Positions 33,331 to 44,770 of a DNA stretch of 64,000 nucleotides are shown here, one piece after another. The position numbers and the translations under genes were made by a program. Source of the DNA: Pelobates cultripes. Its lineage: Eukaryota > Chordata > Amphibia > Anura > Pelobatidae. The stretch lies in NCBI GenBank assembly GCA_933207985.1, contig OW240917.1:123837189-123901188 (forward strand), read 5' to 3'. Within the stretch, counting starts at the first letter, position 1. Each line of letters starts with the position of its first letter. The notes under the pieces are model-generated. The model was not told the DNA's origin and did no database searches. It saw nothing but the letters and a program-made list of their open reading frames with translations.

Positions 33331-33869
33331 TCTAAGAGGCAATTGTAACAAATATAACGATAGCTTAATCAAACTACCCAATGGAAAATGTTTTCACATA
33401 TGTGATGATGAATGTTCTCCTACACTTTTATTATTAAAAAAAGTGACTCCTTTCAGTGGTTATGAGTGCATTTTACATGCTATTGTTATGTTAATGCTGA
33501 ATATGATGACACTGCTATATGAAATCTATGCACAAAAATGAAAAATGTAAAAAAAAAAAAAGGGTAATCCACTAATGACGTTTAATAAAATTGAATCAAT
33601 CATCTGTGACTGCCTTAACATTGTGCAGAGAGAGCTGGCCCGCATTTTGCATCTGAAGTCCCTTTTTGGGTGGTATAAGTCTTATGAAAATGGTTTATGC
33701 TCTGTAGTAGCACAAAATGATGTAAAACCAGCTTGAGAACTGAGCGGGAACCCACAGAAGGGCAAACTATTCGAGCTGTTGTGCATCCTCTGTGTTATAT
33801 TCCTGTATTATTTTGATGTATTGTTATATACTCTAATAAAATATTTGAAAGAGAAAGGGGAATAGCCTG
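33331..33869. other. AT-rich sequence with partial repeat at 33625-33795
   Basis: Apart from the diverged relative of 33000-33150 noted above, nothing can be assigned. An A tract is at 33550. Confidence 0.5.
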
Positions 33870-34030
33870 AAGTGGTTAACACAGTGAGGGATTTTAAGCA
33901 TGATTGGGATAGGCATAAGGCTATCCTAGACTTAAGATAAGGCCAGGGACTAATGAAAGTATTTCAAAAATTGGGCAGACTAGATGGGCCGAATGTTTCT
34001 TATCTGTTGTCACATTCTATGTTTCTATTT
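33870..34030 (+). mobile_element. CR1 3' end fragment
   Basis: It matches 15990-16186: 'ggcataaggctatcctaga', 'gactaatgaaagtattt', 'ggcagactagatgggcc', 'tcacattctatgtttct'. Only the last coding bases and 3' UTR remain. Confidence 0.92.
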
Positions 34031-34595
34031 TAACATTTGTTTCTGTTGAAGCACTTTATTAAGATTTTCTTTTATGGCTGGAGGGGTTGACAGAATTAAG
34101 TTTGTGCTGACCCAGAACATGCATCTCTAAGAAGTGGTGCACCAGTAAAGACCAAACTCTATACAAAATACAATTAAATAAATAGCTTATGACTGTGTTG
34201 ACATGCAAAAATGGCTACTATATCGTCTGGCCTAATGGCTATGCAATATCAGTAATTCAATTTAAAATCAGTAAATCAAAGAGCATGTAAGTGACACTGG
34301 CAGCTAGGAATGAGGACTTTTTTCCTATTTTAATTTCTGTATTTTATTTTTTAATTCACTGGATGTTGGCAGGTGTAAGCGGTCCTGCCCAACATGCCTC
34401 TGTTGACTACTGGCACTATTTTCATCCCCTTGCTCTGCCTGAGAAAGTATTGTTGGTGGTAGGTAGTGATAATCCGATACAGAACTTTTTTGTTCTTTTT
34501 TTTTTAGTAATACAGACTTGTGGTATATTTGTAGATGTTGCTTTTTTATGCCACTGAGGTGACAATTTGCTCGCCCCCTACTCACATCCTTGCAT
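34031..34595. other. Intergenic sequence, no gene seen
   Basis: Two overlapping short frames lie here (34291-34557 plus, 34325-34585 minus), neither with recognisable motifs. No element ends. Confidence 0.4.
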
Positions 34596-34757
34596 AGTAT
34601 AGTACCCTCAACTGTTTGCCTTGCACCTGTTGAAGATGCAGGTAGATTTTCATCAGTGGCAGTCGAAATTGTTGCAACATTAGCCTATGCATCAGCACTT
34701 AGTTGAATAATACTAATGAAAATGTTTATGGTACTTGTGCAGGTGATGTTGATTATT
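34596..34757 (+). repeat. First copy of a direct duplication (second copy 35093-35250)
   Basis: Both copies contain 'atagtatcctcaac'-type starts, 'cttgcacctgctgtagatgc', 'atcagtggcagtc', 'agcacttagttgaataat' and 'caggtgatg'. They differ by scattered substitutions, so the duplication is old. A minus-strand LINE fragment lies between them. Confidence 0.85.
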
Positions 34758-35066
34758 ATAGTTACATAGTTATGCAGCTGAAAAGAGATTTGCGTCCATC
34801 ATGTTCAGCCTTCCTCACATATGTTTTTGCTGTTATTTCAAAAGAAGGCAAAAAACCCAGTCTAAAGCTCTTCCAAATTTTGCAACAAACTAGGAACAAA
34901 TTCCTTCTTGACCCCAATATGGCAGTCAGATAGTTTCCTGGATCAAACAGCTATTACCCCACTAATTAGAAATGATATCCTTGTATGTTATGTTTTTGGA
35001 AGCATTTATCCAATTGCTGTTTAAACATCTGTATGGACTCTGATAAAACCACCTCTTCAGGAATTA
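34755..35066 (-). mobile_element. LINE 3' fragment (second CR1/L2-group family)
   Basis: The complement of 'cctgaagaggtggttttatc' through 'agctgcataactatgtaac'. It matches the plus-strand LINE at 56285-56480 and 57506-57597, giving the uninterrupted form of the region that is split there by an LTR. It encodes the last residues of ORF2 and the 3' UTR. Confidence 0.88.
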
Positions 35067-35092
35067 TGAAATTGACTGTGGTGGTAGTGTCA

Positions 35093-35250
35093 CAGTATAG
35101 TATCCTCAACCATGTTCCTTGCACCTGCTGTAGATGCAGGTGGATTTTTATCAGTGGCAGTCAAAACTTTTGCAACATTATCCTATACATTAGCACTTAG
35201 TTGAATAATGCTAAGGGAAATGTTGATGGTGCCTATACAGGTGATGATGA
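35093..35250 (+). repeat. Second copy of the direct duplication
   Basis: Matches 34596-34757 with scattered differences. A 136-codon minus-strand frame (35183-35593) covers part of it. It is Ser/Thr/Ile-rich and changes register between the two copies, so I do not call it a gene. Confidence 0.85.
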
Positions 35251-35607
35251 TTATGAAATTGATGGTGCTAGTAGTGGTGGTAATATTCACAGTGACTAAG
35301 CTACTTTTGCAAGTGGCAGCAAGTACAGCTGATGTCTCAACTGTTGTAATTGGATGAGATGACTCTATAGCAGATGGACTTTGCAGACAAGATGTGGGAG
35401 GTGAATGCACACTACCACCCAGAGAAAATATTGGGCTACTGCCTGTCCTCCACATGCTTTCTTTTTTTAATCCCTCTGGCTCATAATGCTCATAGTTTGG
35501 TAGCTTCTGGGCCACAGTTAAAAGTGCTATGTAGCAGAGGTAGGGAAACAGAATGTTTATCATTGGATTCAGCACCACCACAAACACCAACACTACATAT
35601 TAGGGAT

Positions 35608-35910
35608 TAGTGATGTCCCGAACTGTTGGCCGAACTGTTCGCGAATGGTTCGCCACGAACGGTTCGCCGCGGACTCCAGTCAGCTGACACATTCCAGCCA
35701 ATCAGCAGCAGACCCTCCCTCCCAGACCCTCCCACCTCCTGGACAGCATCCATTTTGAAGCTGCATTCTTAGTGAGCTGTCCAGGAGGTGGGAGGATCTG
35801 GGAGGGAGGGTCTGCTGCTGATTGGCTGGAATGTGTCAGCTGACTGGAGTCCGCGCGAACCGTGGCAAACCGTTCGCGAACAGTTCGGCGAACAGTTCGG
35901 GACATCACTA
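35608..35910. mobile_element. Palindromic hAT-like MITE, copy 2, with 8-bp TSD
   Basis: The ends are TAGTGATGTCCCGAAC and its complement; 'ttagggat' is duplicated at 35600-35607 and 35911-35918. The arms match copy 1 (5661-6003). The central loop reads 'atccattttgaagctgcat', the complement of the copy-1 loop, so the copies are in opposite orientation. It is 40 bp shorter than copy 1 through differences in the arm near the GC-rich ends. Confidence 0.95.
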
Positions 35911-35918
35911 TTAGGGAT

Positions 35919-37350
35919 ACAACTTTGGTACTCTGCTGTAAGTCCTCACTAAAGAGCAGCTCTGATGACTCCCACAGTGTAAGCTTTTGCTGTGCTCTCT
36001 GTTAATTGCCCTTGGGGGTCACCAACAAGTTATAACTAGCTGTGGCCATGCCAGTAGCATCAAAAGTTATTCAAGCATGAAAAAGGTGGGGAAAAACCTA
36101 TTGCTGATATAAAGAACATATGGCTAATCCCTCTACCCTGGGGCTGAACACTACTAATAGTGTTAGTGACAGCAAAGGTGGTGGAGGCAGTGGTGTTATA
36201 GTTGTCAGACATCCACATGGCTGAAGTTTTCTAACTGCCAGAAGCCATGGCACTGTTGCTGAGGGTGGATTGTAGAACAAGATCCCTTAGCTTATACTCC
36301 CTCAGTTTGGGCTTGGAAGTAGTACATAACATTTATTATGATACCCACTCACACACACAGTTAGAAACACACACACACATACATACCCTTGTGGTGTAGT
36401 GATGCTAGTGTGTTTTAAATCCTAATAACAGCCATCAGACAGACTGGTGAGGGTGACTGTTAATTGATTTGCACAGCAGCTCCCCTGCTCATTGTGAATA
36501 CAGGAAGAGGGAAATTATTTTAATTTTGTTTTTATTACTTGTTTAATTTGGTGGCTAATTAGCAAACATTGGCCAGCCAACACATTATTAACCCTTGTGC
36601 CACCAAGGGTTTTTAATTATTTGTAGTAGCAGCCAGCAGGCAAGTTGTTCAGTTGAATTCTCCAAGCCTGGATTTGCCGCATTCAGCCTGGATTTGCCAA
36701 ACCTGCTGAAATCCAGACCTATTACAGATCCCATTGGGGCCCTGAATTACAAAATCAGGATGTTGATAAATTACATACAATTTTGTAGTCCAAATGGCAC
36801 AGTATGCAGCCAGCTAGTTTTGCCCAATTTGGTTTAGGACCACTTATACATTAGTTACTAACCCTGAATGATTTTAAAGTTATAGCTATTACACTGTTGT
36901 TTCCATTTACTAAGTTATTTATATATAATAGCCTTTCCGACTAGTTCTGGATCTCAATACCCAGGCTCCATCATTTTGTTCTCCCTGTGCATGAAGTCTG
37001 AAGTTAGCCTTCTCCGGGATTCTTTTGACTGATGGATTAAGGGTAAATTAGCTTTGCAACTATAAATTAACTTTCCTTTAGCTCCACCCATTGCTGTAGA
37101 TTGCCACAGAACACACTCCTCGTAAGAAAAAGTAGTCCTTATCTTTTATGTATAACTGAAACATTACGATGTGCTCCACAGCCTCAAATGAAAACTGGGG
37201 TGTGACAGACATCACACTGAGAGGTGTAGAGAGTTTCAATAGGAGTTCACCTGCCTCATATCTTGTTTCCAAGTCCTGGTAGAAAGAATAGGAAGTAACT
37301 TGTAGGTGATTTCTAAGTGCCCCCTTATAGGACATTCCCCATCAGCCTCA
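35919..37350. other. Intergenic sequence, no gene confirmed
   Basis: It contains a CA-rich microsatellite at about 36345-36387. A minus-strand 85-codon frame (37078-37335) shows non-random-looking sequence and a polypyrimidine-CAG inside it, but no homology I recognise and no partner exon. The rest shows no element ends. Confidence 0.4.
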
Positions 37351-37351
37351 A

Positions 37352-37475
37352 GGATATTTATTATTATCATTATTATTACAGGCATTTATAAAATGCCAAC
37401 AAATTTCACAGTGCCGTGCAATTGGGAAAAAAAGACAGTACAATATACACAAAGGTCCTGCCCATGAGGATTAGT
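37352..37475 (+). repeat. Decayed 'tatatagcgcc' dispersed repeat
   Basis: An ATT/ATC array is followed by 'aatgccaacaaatttcac', 'gtgccgtgcaattggg' and 'ggtcctgcccatgagga', a diverged match to the copy at 38640. Confidence 0.7.
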
Positions 37476-37489
37476 TCTCACCATTGTAC

Positions 37490-38480
37490 CAAGTACTTAG
37501 CTAGATAGCTCTTTATGTTACAATCTAAAGGTTACAGTGGGGAGCTGAAACAAGTGCTAGCAGGGTGAATCTGGCGGTGATAACCAAAGAGGATTTAAGG
37601 ATAATTCCAGCCACTGGTAACAAGTAAAGGAATTGAGGAGGTAACTGAGTCATATATCAAGCAGCTAGTTGCAGGTGTGGCAAATGGTTGAGTATTGCTT
37701 AGTGAAAATTTAGTTTATTTTTCTGTTGATTGTGTGATGGGTGGGAGCAATCCTTTGGTCAATAAATTATGGCCTGTGTATAATTAAATATGATTTGTGA
37801 AGTGAATTATGGATAGTGTGGGGTGAAATAAGAATTGTGAGGAGTTGTGAGAAAACTCAAGTTTGTAATATCAGGTCATATTCTGGGAAGTTAGAGATTG
37901 AAGAAAGTAAGAAGAGAGCATTATAGCAATTATAATAAAGTATGTTATTGAAAGTAGTATGCTGCTTATGAGCAGTTAAATATAGTAGATGAGGAAATAG
38001 GTCAAGTGGAGGTTTAACATATGTAAAGATGGCTTATGCTAAGTGTAGTTTAATAATGACGAGACAGTGAACTTGGAATTGGCAAGGGAATAGAGAGGTA
38101 ATTATCCTCTAGGCCACTAGCTTACAGAGTGTGTGGGCTGCAGCATCACAGCTGTTTAAAGCCAACTGAAGCTGTCATGCAGGTGTGATGCACCAAACGG
38201 AAATGTCATGTGGCAATTGGCAAGGGAATAGAGGGGTAATTATCTTTTAGGCCACTAGCTTACATAGGTTGTGGGCTGCAGCATCACAGCTGTTTAAAAT
38301 CAGCTTAAGTTGTAATGGGATGCCTGTTAGCAGAGTGCTCTAGGTGTGAGACACCAAATTGGGATTTGCAGCTAGTCCAGCAGTATGCAAGTCTGTGCTT
38401 TGATTGGTGGTCCACAAGCTCAATGCTCTCCAGTGTTGTTTCTATGAGACTGCAGTCTCTGGGGCTGACTAGGCAGCCAT
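37490..38480 (+). repeat. Probable old repeat with an internal direct duplication
   Basis: The phrases 'ttggcaagggaatagag', 'ggccactagcttacat' and 'gggctgcagcatcacagctg' occur twice, at 38077-38175 and 38214-38305, offset by about 137 bp. The rest of the block is GA/GT-rich without recognisable ends. No coding frame. Confidence 0.6.
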
Positions 38481-38639
38481 ACTAAGATGAACATGTATGA
38501 TATATAAGTGACTACAGAGTGAGATAGGCACTGGTGTTAATGTAGTCATGATAAACAGAGTTGATCGTTTACATGTGCACAGATCTTTGTGATTGCTCCT
38601 TCATGCTGTGCAGGTCATACTAGTGAATGATGCAGAGAT

Positions 38640-39020
38640 ATTATTATTATGTTATTATTTATATAGCGCCAACAAATTCCGCAGTGCTTTACAGTGGGTG
38701 GACGAACAAACATGTAGTTGTAACCAGACAAGTTGGACACACAAGAACAGTGGGGTTGAGGGCCCTGCTCAATGAGCTTACATGCTAGAGGGAGTGGGAT
38801 AAAATGACACAAAAGGTAAGGATAGTATTAGACTAATAACGGTTGCAAGAGAGAAATCAGTTGGGAGCTATTAACAGTTTAATTGATATGCTTTTATGAA
38901 GAAGTGGGTTTTTAATGATTTTTTTTGAAGGAGTGGAGACTAAATGAGCATCTAACGGAGGAGGGAAGTGAGTTCCACGGGAACAGTGCAGCCCTCGAGA
39001 AGTCTTGAAGGCAATATGCG
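38640..39020 (+). repeat. 'tatatagcgcc' dispersed repeat, longest copy
   Basis: A short ATT array, then 'tatatagcgccaacaaattc', 'gcagtgctttacagtgg' and 'gagggccctgctcaatgagc'. It extends further than the other copies, through 'aagtgggtttttaatg', to 'gtgcagccctcgagaagtct'. No coding capacity. Copies differ mostly in 3' length. Confidence 0.88.
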
Positions 39021-42000
39021 ATGTCACAAGTTGTGACTACAGCAGCTTCTGTCTGTCAAACTCATACTACAGTGTGTGTAGGGCCATCCATATACATGTG
39101 TATACAAATAAAGACTTTTTATATTTGGCAGAATGGTGTACAAAATGTTTATTTTTATATGTATTTATTTGTTTAACATAAATATTTGATGACACTAAAA
39201 TCCACATTAGTGTATAATGTATACGAGTGTATCACTGACCTATCCAGCAATAGAATGCTATATATATATGTATTCTGAAGCTCATAGTGATTTATTATAG
39301 TGATTTTTGCAGTATACCCATGCATCGCGCTACTTGCAATTAATAATACTGAAAGTAAGGATTGTTGTGTGAGTGTGCCTCACTGAACTCTTCCGTATTA
39401 AAATTCATAGTTTTAACTACAGTCTTTTTGATGATTAACTTTGCCTCAGTTAAAAAAATGAAGGAGGCCCCCATTTCTTCCTCCATCTGAAATCTGTTAA
39501 GGAAGAACATAAAGTGACAGACAACTCCAAAGCTATGCTAATTAAAACCAAAGTAAGTCAACCACACAAACTGAAGATACTAGACAGAATCTGATTCCAG
39601 ACGATAGCCTCCTGTGGATTTGTCCAAGTTTAATCTTCACAAGTTATAAGCATTTCTTTGAATCTTTTTTTTTTAAAGTAAAGAACTCTCACTAGGTCAG
39701 TGTATCTGATTGACAAATTAATTGCAATTTCACATCTTGAAAAAAATCTATTTCATAGATTTTATTAAATGTTACAAATGTAAAAGTTAGTTAAAAATGC
39801 AAAATAAAATGAAAATGGATTATAGATACCATAGATATTAATTAGAAATAAGTATAAACAAATTGCAATCTAGACATGGAAAAATTATTCCAGTGTCATT
39901 GCATTTAGAAATGTAGAACTGCAGAAATATAACGCACCTTTTATTTGAATGCAACAATCGTTGAAATGTTTTGTCTTCTATCATTCAAATAACATATTGA
40001 TAACAGAATGTAAGTTTGTTTGAGTATGGTCCTCAGCAACCTTTATGTCCAAATTCTCTTGTTGCACCTCCTTGTTTGTTAGTTTTGAGGTTTATTTCAT
40101 ATCATTTGTAATACCACTTTAATGAATTCTCATTAGAAATATGGATAAATGTCAACAAAAGAATTTGGACATTTGCTAATTTTTTGTAAATGGGACAATA
40201 TATACCCCAAATTTTACAAAATTTCCCATTGTAATCATGAGAAGCACTTAAGGACTAGGAAAAGGATAGAAATTAATTTTGACCTTTGATAAATCATATT
40301 TAAATACTTATATATGGACTGGCGGAGTTCTATAACATGAATGTGTAAAATTCCGCAGTGTGCACAGAAAACATGTGGGAAAACATTCGGGAGCCCTTAA
40401 CCTGAAATTGTCCCTTTGTGGAGAATAGTAACACTTGGCAAACACTTTAGAAATTTGAACAGGTATGTTTTATAGGAAATATCTATTAAAAGATATATGG
40501 CATGCCACATAATATCTGGAAAAACATGATATAATGTGTGTCAACAAAATATCACATACATTAAATTAAATCATTCCCCATCAATAATATACAATAAGGC
40601 TTTCAGAAATACAAATGTATCCGTAGTTGTATGTGAATATATCAGTTTGCAAACCTCAAACTATGGATTGTTTTCCAAAAGATTTCCGTGGAATTATACT
40701 GTACATAAAACATTATATTGCATATCACAGAAAATAATTGCTCACTTTAAACAGTTGTATGTGGTAAGTGGACATGACAATAATGTGCTAGGAAACTAGA
40801 CAGAGAGCTGCTCCACTCTTCTGTCTCTTGGGTATGCTACTATGCTGCTGCGATGCACTGCTTCTGGGAGTAGTAGACAAATGGCAACATGGTAGTTTAA
40901 TGTGCAGATCTTTCTCAACCAGCATGCCTTTCTTTCATTTAACATCATGGACTGTGTTAATAAATCTGTTTTTCCAGCATGTCAGGCACCATGTCAGGTG
41001 CGACTTTTCCCTTAATCCTTGGATTACACAGAGAAGCTAGCATCAGCTTAGGAAATTTAGCAATTTGTTCGCTCAGATGAACATTGAGTAGATCTTTCAG
41101 CATTCTGACCACTGCTGCTAAACTGGTCTAAAGTGGGCCCTCAGGAACTTATCCCTTGCTTATCAGGAAAGTATACATCATGTTTCTGAGGTTGATGTAG
41201 AAAGGGATGTTCTGTCCTAAACATATGTTGCAGGATGTTACAGGAGCAAATGTTAGAGTGCAAAGTTAAATGTATTAAAATATAGAGTAAAAGCAAATAA
41301 ATTAGAATAACTAAATTACCTTGGGCTATTCCTCCGTGATGCGTTTCTCCGACGTACATCTGGAGCTGACACAACATCAAAAGATTGGTGTACAAGGGAG
41401 ATCAATGTGGCTTGCTTTCCCTCACTAGAAGTTTTTTTGTTTTTTTTTTAACAAAAAAAAAATGAAAAAAGGGATTTAAAAAGGAATTATTGTTACTATC
41501 ATTAATATTCAAGTAGATTTTATTTAGTTCACAAAAACAAATAAATCCTATTTTTTTTTAAATTTATGTAGAAATTAACCTTTGTAATAAAGTACAGTGC
41601 ATTTTAATTATAGTGACCTCTAACGGTAATAATTATCTTCAATATACACTTAAATAGTAAATTGTGCTATATATCCTAGTGTCTTTCCATTGACACAAAG
41701 TAGTTACAACTGACATTAGCTTCATCAAATTATTAACTGTAATAGTTTTACCAATGAAGCTTTTCAATAATGTGTGTTTTAACATAATTTATATTGATGT
41801 AGTAATCTGAAAAATGTATTCAGTAGAATGATGTCACTTAATAATTAAACACTTATAATTGCTTCACGTAATTATTCTCTTTAGGTTACTACCTCTGAAA
41901 TCCATCATTATATTATTTTGTAATATCCTACGATTATATCTAGTGCATTACCTTTGCATTTATAGTACACACATTATTTGGTTTTCACTTAGTTCTTGTT

Positions 42001-42517
42001 TTTATGAATTTATTTAACTCATTATATTTAAAATTTGGATCAATGAAAGTAAAGCTTTTTTTTCTGCGTTTATCTACTAGACTCAGAGATTTGTTTCTTT
42101 GTGAAATGCAATTTTTCAGAATTTGGATCATTATGGTGATTGTCCACGTACCAAATGAAATGCACAATGGATGAGCATGTTTGTTTTAAAACATGATTCT
42201 GAATTAAACCTGTAGCACCAAAACATAATTAATATTTGCTACGAGACAACCACTAAATAATGATTTTATTCACAATTCAAGTGAAAAGTGGGCAGTAAAA
42301 AAACAGCAAATATGAAATATTTATGTTTAAAAATTGAATATTTGCTAAATATATAAGAACACATTTTTTTACTGCACCTCCTCTTTTTCCTTCTGTTGGT
42401 TACTTTTTTCACTTGATCTGTGAACGAAATTATTGGAAAATACGCATAACAGTGTACTATAAAAATATATATATATATACATCATCTATCATTGTCTATC
42501 TCTGCACATACATATAA
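39021..42517. other. AT-rich intergenic sequence, no gene seen
   Basis: About 3.5 kb of AT-rich sequence, the longest stretch here without recognisable transposon ends. Small frames (40536-40799, 40828-41040, 41141-41395) carry no motifs. A short AT dinucleotide run is at about 42462-42480. It may be unique DNA. Confidence 0.5.
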
Positions 42518-42951
42518 TTAAAGTGACACTATAGGCACCCAGACTACTTAAGCTCATTGAAGTGGTCTGGGTGCAATATCCCTTTCCGCTGGTTTTGAGA
42601 AAATGCAATGTTTACATTGCAGTACTAAGACAGCCTCTAGTGACTGTCTCCCAAACAGCTACTAGAGATGCTTCCGTGAGTTTACTGGACTCTTGGCATT
42701 TTAAACACCAGTAAAATTGCCATAGTAAAGCATTTAGACAAAGCTTTCCTATGGAAAGGGCCTAATGCCCTCACTGTGCATGTGCATTAGATCTCCCTAT
42801 TGGATGGGAGCACCAACCCAGAACTGAGGGACATCAGTTTTTAACCCTTTATGTGCCATGGTGGGGACCGGAAGGGGAGGGGAGGAGGGCAGGGGGCACT
42901 ATAGTGTTAGGTATGCAACTTTATATTCCTAACATTATAGATTCCCGTTAA
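42518..42951 (+). mobile_element. T2-like MITE flanked by TTAA
   Basis: TTAA at 42518-42521 is followed by 'agtgacactataggcaccc'. The right end is 'attatagattcccgttaa' with TTAA at 42948-42951. It shares 'ggcacccagactactt' and 'tcattgaagtggtctgg' with other copies. TTAA duplication and 'TTAAAGG'-like termini fit the T2/Kolobok group known from Xenopus. Confidence 0.88.
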
Positions 42952-43550
42952 GAAAAATTGCTGGGTCGGGATAGGTTCGCATAGGATGGGGGAACTAATG
43001 TTTTTTTCAGTACAGAAAATGTAATAATTGAGGTTGTAATGATTAAACTTTTTTAAATTATCCTTGTCATTCAGAAAACCAACTAAGCATTACTGAAGTT
43101 GCTGAGCATAATATTAAGATAATACATCATGTGCTCTAATTATTTGCACTAGCAAATAGCTATTGGGGTGCATATTATTGGTTCTCTTAGACAGCTGGAA
43201 ATAGAGTTTTCACATTATGTTGTGTGATAAATATTTCTCCCTTTGTGTCATAGATCAAAATTATATTGTCATACTACACAAAGTATATTGGTTGAGTTGG
43301 TTAAGAGTTTGTCAAGCGTGGTGCAATATGTTAGACCACACCCTCCCATTTTGAGGCATTTAGTTAATCAGATTGGTAGAATAAACACAAAATACTCTAG
43401 CCCACGTATTCATAATTTAGAGACACAGTCTCTGGAGTAGAAGACTACCTTCTATTTGTAAGCTGTATGAAGGTAAAGTAGAAATGTTTGTTTCTTTTTG
43501 AAGCTCTTTGTATATATCTTTTGTATTATTATTTGTACTCTTTTAACCAC
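42952..43550. other. AT-rich sequence, no gene seen
   Basis: No element ends. A 65-codon plus frame (43243-43440) has no motif I recognise. Confidence 0.45.
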
Positions 43551-44165
43551 TTAAGGAGGGAGACAATAGTACACGTTCTGTTAAAAAAAAAATGTAAACA
43601 AAATAATAATAATAATAATTGCACCCACACTTATTATATATAATTTTGTTCAGGAGAAACAGGGCTTTTATTTCACATTAACTACTTAGATATTAAACAT
43701 AATTTAATATAAATAAATATTTTTTAAAACTTGAGAAATTATGAAAAGTTATTTTCCCAGTTCTACGTGGCATTTAACTGTGAATGTCATACTACTGTTA
43801 GATTTTACTGCAATAAAAAAACGCATATTTGTGTTTAGTATGGCTTGAAAAGTACAAAAGTACCCTCCATGTACAGGTTTTGGAAAGTTACAGTGTCAAA
43901 TATAGGACTTTCCCCATTTCCATTTCTGCATTTGAAATTTGCCAATTTGGTTTTCTGGGCCTATGTTTCCTTTAAGACTGTATGGCAGCCCATAAATTAA
44001 ATAATCCCCATCATGGCATACCATTTGCAAAAGTAGACAACCCAGGGTATTCAAAATAGGATATATTCAGTCTTTTGCAGTGGCCACTTTGTCACAAACA
44101 CTGGACAAAGTTACACACACAGTTAAAAAAACTGCTCTTTCACTGATAATCTCATTATTAGGATA
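43551..44165 (+). mobile_element. Partial copy related to foldback element B
   Basis: It starts 'ttaaggagggagacaatag' and continues 'gcacccacacttatt', 'aattttgttcaggagaaaca', as in 5172-5330. It then runs into 'gtaccctccatgtacaggtt' and 'ctgtatggcagccca', as in 6560-6720. The far end is not the expected inverted copy, so this may be one arm only. Non-coding. Confidence 0.75.
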
Positions 44166-44770
44166 TTTAAGTGTTCTTGCATAGCAAGACCACTTAATGT
44201 TATCTCACATATATATTATTCTTATTCTTATTATAGCCAAATTTACCACCCTAACTCCTCCCACAGTTTTTACACTACATAGACAGTAATATACCGAAAC
44301 GTGCGGATTGTTCCCGATTGGATTGCTTTTACTTTGTGGAACATTTCGCCAAATGGTTCATGGAATATCGTCGTTCTTGTGGCAAAATTGGTCCCATAGG
44401 AATGAATGGCAAAATGTTCAAAACTAGAGTGGGAGCTGGCAAAAGCTGAAAAATCAGGACATGATTTCTAAACTGCCACCACTCCCTCATTTTCAAGCCC
44501 ACCTACACAAATCATATATCAACATTCAGCTATCCCTGCTGCCACTAAAAAATGTCTACGGCTAAGCTGATAGTCCTGATAGTTTTCACAATATGACCAT
44601 TTGTTTGCAACTCACGCCGTCCATTGACATTCATTGAAACTCCACTCTAGCCAGATCAAACTTGAAAGGCAATTTCTAAACTGCGACTGTGCCTTCATTT
44701 TTAATACTTCAAGGCCAATGTCCATCTGGAATTGCTCGTCATATTTCCACCACCTCAGACCGCCATAGGT
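44166..44770. other. Probable dispersed repeat of unknown class
   Basis: Even base composition, with the phrase 'aatttctaaactgc' occurring twice in similar form (44463-44480 and 44670-44690). No terminal repeats, TSD or coding frame identified. Confidence 0.35.

Noticed and set aside
35183..35593. 136-codon minus frame, possible transposase remnant
   Set aside because: Ser/Thr/Ile-rich with no BED finger, hAT or other transposase motif; the duplicated part is not kept in the same frame in its sister copy.
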